NCBI GenBank assembly: GCA_965223825.1
Contig: OZ245018.1
Span: forward strand, 310,001 to 374,000
Reading direction: 5' to 3'
From: CAJXQU01 sp965223825
GTDB lineage: Bacteria; Pseudomonadota; Gammaproteobacteria; CAJXQU01
DNA: 64,000 nt
Shown here: in pieces, positions 9,242-17,339 of the stretch
Position numbering within the stretch: the first letter of the stretch is position 1
How the letters are laid out: each line of letters starts with the position of its first letter
Made by a program: the position numbers and the translations under genes
Notes under the pieces: model-generated
Told to the model about the DNA's origin: nothing
Seen by the model: only the letters and a program-made list of their open reading frames with translations
Database searches by the model: none

Positions 9242-9458
9242 GATGATTTCCTTGCGTTGGGAATCCGGCCCTGTGGAGAACGCTGGACTTTCCTCACTCC
9301 GAGCGTCGAGAACGTGGATTCGTGAAAGAGTGCTCAGTCAGATCGCCCGCTGAACATTGTTATTGTGTGATTGATGATAACAAAATTAGCGAGAGGGTCG
9401 AGCAGTAGCGAAACCTGATTGAGGCGTGCTGATTAGGTACCGCAGAATTCGAAAATAA

Positions 9459-10208
9459 TTAATCCTGATCATGAATGGGTTTACGTAGCTGCAAGGGGGC
9501 CGCATGTTTGCTGCGCAGGCGGATATTGAGCATTTCTACCGCCACCGAGAAAGCCATCGAAAAATAAATATAGCCACGCGGAACGTGTATATCGAAGCCT
9601 TCGACCATTAAGGTTACACCAACCAGAATCAAAAACGAGAGCGCGAGCATTTTGATGCTCGGGTGTGCATCGACAAATTCCCCGATCGATTTCGCGGCAA
9701 ACATCATGACAAGAACGGACAGCACGATGGCAATCACCATGACGGGAATATGATCCGCGAGCCCGACCGCGGTGATCACCGAGTCCAGCGAAAATACCAC
9801 ATCAAGAATGGCGATCTGCGCCAGGATGGAGAGTAAGTTGACACTGCCATTAACCGACGGTTGTTCCTCCTCACCTTCGAGCGAATGATGGATCTCATGC
9901 GTGGCTTTCGCGACAAGGAATAAACCGCCGATGATCAAAATCACATCGCGGCCGGAAATACCTTGCTGAAAGATCGTAAACCAGTCTTTCGTCAAACCCA
10001 TGACCCAAGAGATGGATAACAGCAGCAGTAAACGCGTCACCATGGCTAACGCAAGGCCGGTGCGTCGTGCGAAGTCACGTTGTGCTTCGGGCAAGCGCCC
10101 GACCAAAATCGTAATGAAAATGATATTGTCGATGCCGAGCACGATTTCCAGCGCAGTTAAGGTGGCGAGTGCTACCCAAGCTTCAGGACTAGCGATCCAT
10201 TCAAACAT
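9459..10208 (-). CDS. TerC-family integral membrane protein (YgdQ-like)
   Basis: 249 residues with seven or so transmembrane helices and the TerC signature acidic motifs within the membrane: ALEIVLGIDNIIFI near residues 19-32 and AILDVVFSLDSVITAVG near 132-148. TerC/Alx-type proteins are linked to metal ion (notably manganese) homeostasis and tellurite resistance; the short form here resembles YgdQ. The substrate is not provable from sequence. The start has a strong AGGGGGG ribosome site just upstream. It is separated from holA by about 80 bp and reads in the same direction. Confidence 0.88.
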   Translation of the reverse strand: MFEWIASPEAWVALATLTALEIVLGIDNIIFITILVGRLPEAQRDFARRTGLALAMVTRLLLLLSISWVMGLTKDWFTIFQQGISGRDVILIIGGLFLVAKATHEIHHSLEGEEEQPSVNGSVNLLSILAQIAILDVVFSLDSVITAVGLADHIPVMVIAIVLSVLVMMFAAKSIGEFVDAHPSIKMLALSFLILVGVTLMVEGFDIHVPRGYIYFSMAFSVAVEMLNIRLRSKHAAPLQLRKPIHDQD

Positions 10209-10289
10209 AACACCCCCCTATAGATAAGGAATCGGTGGTGGACAAGACATGATGGGCTGGTGAACTATACTACCAGCTTACACTAGACA

Positions 10290-11312
10290 TCACGCGGCGC
10301 GGCGTGTTCCGCTGAGCTGAATACAAAGGCGAGAAAGTGCACTCCAAGGATCGAGTTTAACTTCGCTAGCACCTTTGATCAGGCGTTCTATGCGTGAGAC
10401 ACCCAGCAACATTTGCTGCAATCGTGGTGGATTAAGCCGGTTTAACGCGTTCCGTGTCTGCGCGCTACGAGACGACCAAACTCGGTGTTTTTGTAAGACA
10501 GACTCAGGGGGGTGCCCTTGCGCAATATCCACCGCCATCGCGTGTAACGCATGTAGTTCTCGATGTAACGCCCAATGCACGATGATTGGCTCAAGTCCTT
10601 CGCTGCGTAGTCCATCCAGAATACGCAATGTGCGTGTGGGATCGCCATTAAGGGCAGCGTCGATCAATTTGAACACATCAAAACGTGAGCTATCACCGAC
10701 ATTGATGACAGCGTCCAGATCGAGATCGGTGGTGTCTGTGAGCAAACACAAAATCGAGACTTCCTGACTAGCGGCGAGCATATTGCCTTCAACCCGATCC
10801 GAAATATATCGCGCAGCTTCTTGTGTGATTGTGCGGCCTTGCTCGACAAAGCGTTGCACGATCCATTGTGGCAGCCGATTCGTATCAATGGGCCAGATCG
10901 TAACGACGACCCCGGCAGATTCTAAGGCTTTAAACCATTTGGTTTTTTGGCTTGGCTGATCCAGCTTGTCGCATGTGATCAAGAGTAAGGTGTCTTCCGG
11001 TGGGTTTTCGGCGTAAGTGCGTAAGGCTTTGCCGCCATCGGCGCCGGGTTTTGACGAGCCAAGCCGTAACTCAATTATTTTCTGCGAGGAAAATAAGGAC
11101 AAACTGTCAGCTTGTTGGATGAGATCTTGCCAGTTAAATCCGCGTGCAACTTCGAGAATATTGCGTTCGTCATAACCGTTTTGTTTTGCCGCTGCGCGAA
11201 TCGCATCGGCGGTTTCCATCATTTGCAGTGGTTCGTCACCCGTCAGCAAATAGATTGGTTGGGGCGTTGCAGATTGCAGGTGTTGGGCGAGCTGTTCTGG
11301 GCGCAGCTTCAT
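10290..11312 (-). CDS. holA: DNA polymerase III subunit delta
   Basis: 340 residues. HolA is the clamp-loader subunit that opens the beta sliding clamp. The N-terminus MKLRPEQLAQHL followed by PIYLLTGDEPLQMMETADAIR is typical. The mid-region has DTLLLITCDKLD and the C-terminal part carries the helical collar domain (SRIERLIKGASEVKLDPW). It lies 48 bp after lptE in the conserved leuS-lptE-holA order. Confidence 0.93.
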   Translation of the reverse strand: MKLRPEQLAQHLQSATPQPIYLLTGDEPLQMMETADAIRAAAKQNGYDERNILEVARGFNWQDLIQQADSLSLFSSQKIIELRLGSSKPGADGGKALRTYAENPPEDTLLLITCDKLDQPSQKTKWFKALESAGVVVTIWPIDTNRLPQWIVQRFVEQGRTITQEAARYISDRVEGNMLAASQEVSILCLLTDTTDLDLDAVINVGDSSRFDVFKLIDAALNGDPTRTLRILDGLRSEGLEPIIVHWALHRELHALHAMAVDIAQGHPPESVLQKHRVWSSRSAQTRNALNRLNPPRLQQMLLGVSRIERLIKGASEVKLDPWSALSRLCIQLSGTRRAA

Positions 11313-11360
11313 GAAAATGATCTGAGCGTGATCAGGGTGTTCATCATTTTGGGGAGCGTG

Positions 11361-11855
11361 TTATTCAACGGCTTGCAGGCGGAATAAGATCGTATTCGCT
11401 GCATTTTGGATCATGTCTTCGCGGATCAATTCTTCTTCTGCGAATTTACCAATCGGCGCATTCGGATCATACGTTACGTCGCGCAACATGGAGATGCGTT
11501 GTGGTGGCATCAGCGCGTTGCGTTCGGGATCAAAAATTTGTAAATAGACGCTGTATTCCAGTTCGTACTCAGTGACCTTACCGGTGGTTTCATCTACCGA
11601 CAAAACCCGTCGCTCATATTGTTCATCGGTGAGTGACAAGATGCGTTGTGCGTCGCTGGGATCGTTGAGAATTTCAATATCCCGAATGATCAATTGATCT
11701 TGTAATTCCAAGCTGATCATTCTGATGTTCGGCAATTCAAGTGTCACACGGGTGACGTTGAGTTGCCCGCCACTAGCAGAGCCACGCAGATGATAACCAC
11801 AAGCGGTAAGGCTGAGCAGAAGAAAAGAGAGAATCAACGATTTGAAGAATTTCAT
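11361..11855 (-). CDS. lptE: LPS-assembly lipoprotein LptE
   Basis: 164 residues. A lipoprotein signal peptide ends in the lipobox LTAC with Cys19 as the lipidated residue. This is followed by GYHLRG, the hallmark LptE start. LptE plugs the LptD barrel in the outer membrane during LPS insertion. Its ATG overlaps the leuS stop by one base (TAATG), so translation is coupled. lptD is not in this window; lptA, lptB and lptC lie at about 32-34 kb. Confidence 0.93.
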   Translation of the reverse strand: MKFFKSLILSFLLLSLTACGYHLRGSASGGQLNVTRVTLELPNIRMISLELQDQLIIRDIEILNDPSDAQRILSLTDEQYERRVLSVDETTGKVTEYELEYSVYLQIFDPERNALMPPQRISMLRDVTYDPNAPIGKFAEEELIREDMIQNAANTILFRLQAVE

Positions 11856-14431
11856 TATGCCACCACAATATTAACGAGACGCCCTGGAACGACAATGCAT
11901 TTTCGCACGGTCTGGCCTTCAACGAAACGTTGCACATTCTCGTCTGCGCGCGCAATTTTTTCGACGTCTTCTTTGCTGGCGTTGGCGCTGACAGAAATGC
12001 TCGCCCGTTTTTTACCGTTTACCTGCACAATCATTTCGATCTCATCACGTACGAGGGCGCTTTCATCTGCTTCCGGCCAATGTATTGGATCAGCATGACC
12101 GAGTGCCGCCCATGCTGTTTCCGTCACATGCGGAATGATCGGGTTAAGCAACTGTGTCGCGACAGATAAGCCTTCTTGCATGACAGATTGCGCCGCTGCA
12201 GAATCAGTCAACTTGGCTAAGGCGTTCATCAGCTCCATGACTTTTGCGATCGCCGTATTAAAGGTTTGTCGGCGACCAATATCATCATCGACTTTTTGGA
12301 TCGTCTCATGGATCAGGCGTCGCACTTCTTTTAAGTCAGCTGGGAGTTCGCTCGTCACACTTGTGTCTGGTAAGCCACGCTCAACATGCGTGTGCAGCTG
12401 CTTCCAATAACGTTTAATGAATCGGTTTGCACCTTCCACGCCACTGTCTAACCATTCGAGAGACTGATCGGGTGGTGCAGCAAACATGGAGAATAGACGG
12501 ACTGTGTCTGCACCGAATTGATCTAATAGAATTTGCGGGTCCACGCCGTTGTTTTTCGATTTGGACATTTTTTCAATACCGCCGATCACGACCGGTGCAC
12601 CGTCTGCAACAGACCTCGCGCTGAAAATGCGGCCCTTATCATCGCGTTCGATATCCACATCAGCTGGATTAAACCAGTCTTTCTTGCCGTTCTCTTGCTC
12701 GCGATAGTAGGTTTCTGCGACGACCATGCCCTGCGTTAATAAACGTGTGAAAGGCTCGTCTGTTTTGATCAAGCCTTCATCGCGCATGAGCTTGTGAAAG
12801 AAGCGTGCATATAAAAGGTGTAAGACGGCGTGTTCGATCCCGCCGACATATTGATCCACCGACAACCAATAATTCGCGCGATCATCGAGCATCGCGTCCG
12901 TATTATCCGGACACGTGTAGCGAGCGTAATACCACGAGGATTCGAAGAAAGTGTCGAAAGTATCAGTTTCACGTTCCGCCTTGCCACCACATTCTGGGCA
13001 GGTCGTTTCGTAAAATTCCGGCATTTTCTTGATCGGCGAACCGGAACCGTCGAACTCAATCTCTTCCGGCAGAATGACGGGCAATTGATCTTCCGGCACC
13101 GGCACTGAGCCACACGTATCGCAATTAATGACCGGAATCGGGCAGCCCCAATAGCGCTGACGTGAAACACCCCAGTCGCGCAGTCGGTAATTGATGGTTT
13201 TTTGTCCGCGTTCGGCTTTTTCTAACTTAGCGGCGATAGCGTCAAACGCATCCGCAGAGGTCAGGCCGTCAAATTCGTCTGAGTTTTTTAGGATGCCTTT
13301 TTCGGTATACGCAAATTCGGACAGATCGAGATCGCTGCCATCGGCAGGATAAATCACCGGTTCTATCGCGAGACCGTACTGTTTTGCAAATTCAAAATCG
13401 CGTTGATCGTGTGCCGGAACGGACATGACCGCGCCAGTGCCGTAACCCATTAAAACGAAATTCGCGGCATAGACGGGAATTTCTTTGCCTGTGAGCGGAT
13501 GCACGGCGTTAATGCCGAGTGGAAAACCTTTCTTTTCCATTGTCTCGATCACGGCTTCCGAGGTCCCCGTCGTTTTGCATTCGTCGATAAACGCTTGCAG
13601 CTCTGGATTACTGGGTGCCAGTTTTAATGCCATTGGATGTTCGGCGGCGACCGCAAGATACGTTACACCCATGATCGTATCCGGGCGGGTGGTGTAAATT
13701 TTTAGCGAGTCGAGCAGGGCAGGCACCTCGAAGGTCGCTTCCACACCTTCTGATCGTCCGATCCAATTGCGTTGCATGGTGCGCACGGCCTCGGGCCAGC
13801 CGTCGAGTTGATCGAGATCGGATAAAAGTTGATCGGCGTAATCAGTAATTTTCAAAAACCACTGTGGAATTTCACGACGCTCGACTAACGCACCTGATCG
13901 CCAGCCGCGACCATCGATGACTTGTTCGTTGGCGAGGACCGTTTGATCGATCGGGTCCCAATTGACGACGGCGGTTTTTTTATAAACGAGGCCTTTTTTC
14001 AGGAGTCGTGTGAAAAACCATTGTTCCCAACGATAATATTCCGGTGTGCAGGTGGCGAGTTCACGATCCCAATCATAGGCGAAACCGAGGCGTTTGAGTT
14101 GATCACGCATGTGATCAATATTTTCATAGGTCCATTTCGCCGGAGGAACGTTGTTATTGATCGCCGCATTTTCCGCAGGTAAACCAAACGCATCCCAGCC
14201 CATCGGTTGTAATACGTTTTTCCCACGCAGACGATGATAGCGCGCGATCACATCACCGATGGTGTAATTGCGCACATGCCCCATGTGTAATTTACCGCTT
14301 GGATACGGGAACATGGCGAGGCAATAAAACTTTTCACGATCAGGATCTTCGATTGCTTTAAACGTCTGGTTTTCATCCCAGTTTTTCTGGATGTCGGTTT
14401 CAAGACTGGCTGGTGTGTAATTTTCTTCCAT
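11855..14431 (-). CDS. leuS: Leucyl-tRNA synthetase
   Basis: 858 residues, the usual bacterial length. The HIGH motif is in PYPSGKLHMGHVRNY (about residues 42-56) and the KMSKS motif is in EKMSKSKNNGVDP. Between them is the CP1 editing domain with TTRPDTIMGVTYLAVAAEHP and a zinc-type Cys cluster (CDTCG and CPECGG). It is the first gene of leuS-lptE-holA. The 213-bp gap to the divergent TSUP gene must hold both promoters. Confidence 0.97.
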   Translation of the reverse strand: MEENYTPASLETDIQKNWDENQTFKAIEDPDREKFYCLAMFPYPSGKLHMGHVRNYTIGDVIARYHRLRGKNVLQPMGWDAFGLPAENAAINNNVPPAKWTYENIDHMRDQLKRLGFAYDWDRELATCTPEYYRWEQWFFTRLLKKGLVYKKTAVVNWDPIDQTVLANEQVIDGRGWRSGALVERREIPQWFLKITDYADQLLSDLDQLDGWPEAVRTMQRNWIGRSEGVEATFEVPALLDSLKIYTTRPDTIMGVTYLAVAAEHPMALKLAPSNPELQAFIDECKTTGTSEAVIETMEKKGFPLGINAVHPLTGKEIPVYAANFVLMGYGTGAVMSVPAHDQRDFEFAKQYGLAIEPVIYPADGSDLDLSEFAYTEKGILKNSDEFDGLTSADAFDAIAAKLEKAERGQKTINYRLRDWGVSRQRYWGCPIPVINCDTCGSVPVPEDQLPVILPEEIEFDGSGSPIKKMPEFYETTCPECGGKAERETDTFDTFFESSWYYARYTCPDNTDAMLDDRANYWLSVDQYVGGIEHAVLHLLYARFFHKLMRDEGLIKTDEPFTRLLTQGMVVAETYYREQENGKKDWFNPADVDIERDDKGRIFSARSVADGAPVVIGGIEKMSKSKNNGVDPQILLDQFGADTVRLFSMFAAPPDQSLEWLDSGVEGANRFIKRYWKQLHTHVERGLPDTSVTSELPADLKEVRRLIHETIQKVDDDIGRRQTFNTAIAKVMELMNALAKLTDSAAAQSVMQEGLSVATQLLNPIIPHVTETAWAALGHADPIHWPEADESALVRDEIEMIVQVNGKKRASISVSANASKEDVEKIARADENVQRFVEGQTVRKCIVVPGRLVNIVVA

Positions 14432-14644
14432 TGAGGCACTTAATTGTTAAATTTTTGATCGGCACAGTATGTCGATAGAGAGGCGGTGAATCAACCGTAT
14501 GACAGGGCTTTTAATACATTAAGCCAAGCTAATATGCTAATTTTCGCTGCCTAAATTTAGATCTGTTGTCCAGTTCATTAATTCTTAACAGACATTATTC
14601 GCGTAAACGTTAATGTACAGTAAAAGAAAACGGGGAAATAAGGT

Positions 14645-15529
14645 ATGGGCATGCTGGTCCTATTCGCATTGATCATCGGTTTACTGCTTGGCCTATTAGG
14701 TGGCGGTGGTTCGATACTGACGGTGCCGGTGTTGGTGTATTGGATGGGGTTTGATGCGCGCCAGGCGATTGTGACGTCGTTGATCATTGTTGCGATCACA
14801 AGCGCGATTGCGTGTGTTTTTTATGCGCGTGGTAAACATGTCTGTTTAAAAATTGGTATCGCCTTCAGTACGACGGGTGTCATCGGAGCCTATGCGGGCG
14901 GGCGACTGTCAGCCTTTGTTCCAAATGAAGTGTTGTTGGTGTTGTTCTCATTGGTCATGTTGATCACGTCAATCACCATGCTGCGCAGCCAACAGCGCGA
15001 GCCAACACGGTCGGTAAACGCCTATCGAAATCCGACGGAGTTACCCTTAGCTTCGATTTTATTTGATGGCTTGATGGTTGGCTTGATCACCGGGCTTGTC
15101 GGTGTTGGGGGTGGTTTCTTACTCGTCCCGGCGTTGAATTTTCTGGTGAAAATACCGATGCGATCAGCGATTGGTACGTCACTTTTTATTGTCACCATTC
15201 AGTCTATTGCCGCTTTAATCGGCCATGCTGATCATTTCGAATTTGATCATTCAATTGTTGCCACGTTTGCAAGCTGTACGGTGGTAGGTAGTCTTATTGG
15301 TGGCATGATCAGCCGACGGATTGATCCAAAATGGTTGAAAAAAGGCTTTGGCTTTTTTGTGTTATTCGTAGGTTTATTGATGTTGCTGCAAGATTTAAAC
15401 CCTGAAACATTTTTGATCGTCAAAACACTTTATTTAAATCATCAGGAGTTTGTTTTAGGTGTTGTCACGGCATTACTGGTTTATGCGGCGTTTCGTTTTA
15501 GATTGTGGTTACATGCGCGGGGGGTGTAA
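14645..15529 (+). CDS. TSUP family transporter (TauE/SafE-like sulfite/organosulfonate exporter)
   Basis: 294 residues in two homologous halves of about four transmembrane helices. Each half carries the family glycine-rich motif: GLLLGLLGGGGSILTVPVLV near residues 12-31 and GLITGLVGVGGGFLLVPAL around 154-172. The halves are joined by a hydrophilic loop (residues ~115-140). Such proteins move sulfite, sulfoacetate or related anions across the inner membrane; the substrate here is unknown. ATG is preceded by AAGGT. It stands alone, divergent from leuS. Confidence 0.88.
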   Translation: MGMLVLFALIIGLLLGLLGGGGSILTVPVLVYWMGFDARQAIVTSLIIVAITSAIACVFYARGKHVCLKIGIAFSTTGVIGAYAGGRLSAFVPNEVLLVLFSLVMLITSITMLRSQQREPTRSVNAYRNPTELPLASILFDGLMVGLITGLVGVGGGFLLVPALNFLVKIPMRSAIGTSLFIVTIQSIAALIGHADHFEFDHSIVATFASCTVVGSLIGGMISRRIDPKWLKKGFGFFVLFVGLLMLLQDLNPETFLIVKTLYLNHQEFVLGVVTALLVYAAFRFRLWLHARGV

Positions 15530-15866
15530 GGCCATAGTTAAAAGGGAATCTGGTGTCAGGTTTTACAAGTGTGGCGAAAATTTCATTAGTTAAATCTCGG
15601 ATTTAGTAAAACCATCCATTACTAAAGAAAACAGCTTGTTTCCATGTGGTTGATAATAAAGTTTAATCGATTTTGATTTTCAACCCTTAATGCGCTATTT
15701 TAAATAAACACTTTTTATATAAATTTCTGAATAAAGTTTTCAAATTCATTTTAATTAGTGTGTAAATTTTTCTTATTACGTTTCGGACCGGCTGATGTGT
15801 ACGCTCCAATCCGATGTCAGGTTGATACCAGCGGTATCTGTCTTTTAAATTCAAAAAAAACGAAAC
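15530..15866 (+). other. AT-rich intergenic stretch
   Basis: 337 bp between the TSUP and MFS transporter genes, notably AT-rich around 15590-15770. No tRNA, terminator or good ORF was recognised. It presumably holds the MFS promoter. Confidence 0.4.
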
Positions 15867-17207
15867 ATGGCTGTATTAATACTTCCTATCAGTGCATTAC
15901 TGGCGGGAGTGGCGTTACTTTTACTCGGCAGTGGTTTGCTGAATACATTACTTGCTTTACGTGGTGAGCTGGAGGGTTACAGCGGGCCAACGTTTGGTTT
16001 AATCATGTCCGGTTATTTTATCGGTTTTTTTGTCGGCACCTACTTAGCGTTGCCATTAGTGCAACGTGTTGGACACATCCGGTCATTCGCCTTTTGTGCC
16101 GCCTTGATCGCAAGTTTAGTCTTGCTACACGTTTTATTTATTAATCCGTATGTGTGGTTTGTGGTGCGCGTTTTAAATGGTGCGGCGTTAGTGATCCTCT
16201 ATACCGTGATTGAAAGTTGGTTAAATGGACAAACGCCTGCGGATAAACGAGGTCGAGTTTTTGCGATTTATATGACCGTTAATTTAGGTGCGCTGGCATT
16301 AGCACAGCAACTATTACGATTAGATCCGACTCTGTCGTTTACCTTGTTTGCGTTGGCGTCAATTTTAATTAGTTTAAGTTTATTACCGGTTACCTGGACA
16401 CGTTTTCCGCAACCGGAGGTTCACCGTGTGGAACGTGTGAAATTAAGTTTATTAAATCGTGTTGCGCCCGTTGCAATGTGGGCTGCATTTCTCTCTGGTA
16501 TCGCGATGGGTGCTTTTTGGGGATTGGGGGCACTTTTTGCATCACGCATTGGTTTGGATACGAATGGCGTCGCAAGTTTTATCAGTTGCACTATTGTTGG
16601 TGGTGCGTTGTTGCAATTTCCGATTGGACGGTTATCTGATGGTATGGATCGTCGACGCATGCTGGGCATCATAAGTTTAACAGCCGGTGCGACAGCACTT
16701 TTACTTTTACCCGTTACTGAAACAAAAGCCGCACTGCTCGGGTTGATCGCAATTTATGGCGGGTTGGCATTTGCCGTATATCCCGTTGCCATTGCGCATT
16801 TGGTTGATCATCTCGAGCCCGAGCATATGCTAGCAGGGGGTAGTAGTTTATTACTTTTACACGGTGTCGGTGCGGTGATCGGGCCGGCAATGGCGGGGGA
16901 ATTATTAGCGCAATTTGGGCCAAGTAGTTTGCCGTTATTCTGGGCGATTGTGCATCTTATCCTTGGGGTATTCGCGTTGGTTTATCAGCATCGAGGAGAT
17001 GTTGAAGATCCGGCGGAACACCATGCTGATTTTGTGCCGATGGTGAGAACCACACCGACGGCATTTGAACTGTTACCACCAGAAGAGCAAGTAGAAGATC
17101 CGCATCATCATTCCTCACACCAAGTCGATAGTGAGCTTCACGTAGAACATGCTTCTGTGTGGGGACATACTGATGAGGTGAACCAAGCATCCGAAGAAAA
17201 GAATTAA
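15867..17207 (+). CDS. MFS transporter (YcaD-like)
   Basis: 446 residues with 12 predicted membrane helices. Conserved MFS loops are present: ALPLVQRVGHIRSF between helices 2 and 3, and IGRLSDGMDRRRMLG between 8 and 9. The sequence VIESWLNGQTPADKRGRVFAIYM near residues 115-137 is characteristic of the YcaD-like subgroup of unknown substrate. The C-terminal ~70 residues form a hydrophilic tail rich in Glu, Asp and His (DPHHHSSHQVD), which could bind metal but may just be a disordered extension. The ATG has no obvious ribosome site. Confidence 0.85.
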   Translation: MAVLILPISALLAGVALLLLGSGLLNTLLALRGELEGYSGPTFGLIMSGYFIGFFVGTYLALPLVQRVGHIRSFAFCAALIASLVLLHVLFINPYVWFVVRVLNGAALVILYTVIESWLNGQTPADKRGRVFAIYMTVNLGALALAQQLLRLDPTLSFTLFALASILISLSLLPVTWTRFPQPEVHRVERVKLSLLNRVAPVAMWAAFLSGIAMGAFWGLGALFASRIGLDTNGVASFISCTIVGGALLQFPIGRLSDGMDRRRMLGIISLTAGATALLLLPVTETKAALLGLIAIYGGLAFAVYPVAIAHLVDHLEPEHMLAGGSSLLLLHGVGAVIGPAMAGELLAQFGPSSLPLFWAIVHLILGVFALVYQHRGDVEDPAEHHADFVPMVRTTPTAFELLPPEEQVEDPHHHSSHQVDSELHVEHASVWGHTDEVNQASEEKN

Positions 17208-17239
17208 ACTTTTAAAATAAAATTTTATGATCGAATGAG

Positions 17240-17287
17240 TTTTAATCGATTTATATTTTTTATCTAGTGAAGATAAACCGATTAAAA
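17240..17287. repeat. 15-bp near-perfect inverted repeat upstream of ggpPS
   Basis: TTTTAATCGATTTAT at 17240-17254 matches the complement of ATAAACCGATTAAAA at 17273-17287 in 14 of 15 positions, with an 18-nt spacer. It sits about 55 bp before the ggpPS start. It may be an operator or an RNA stem-loop in the leader; it lacks a T-run typical of a terminator. Confidence 0.5.
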
Positions 17288-17312
17288 ATTCATCAAAATT
17301 TTATTCAGGAGA

Positions 17313-17327
17313 ATGCACTATCACTAA
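17313..17327 (+). other. Four-codon upstream ORF in ggpPS leader
   Basis: ATG-CAC-TAT-CAC-TAA is preceded by its own AGGAGA ribosome site (from 17307). It ends just before the second AGGAGA that serves ggpPS. Such a minimal ORF could tune initiation at the next ribosome site, or be chance. Confidence 0.3.
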
Positions 17328-17339
17328 CAGGAGAAGCAC

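Noticed and set aside
9357..9383. Possible CRP site or operator before yjcH-actP
   Set aside because: TGTGA is present, but the opposite half does not match TCACA; only a 7-bp TTGTTAT/ATAACAA inverted repeat remains.
12769..13170. 133-codon minus-strand ORF in leuS region
   Set aside because: Same strand but different frame inside the leuS coding sequence; Arg/Cys/Ser-rich out-of-frame composition with no domain.
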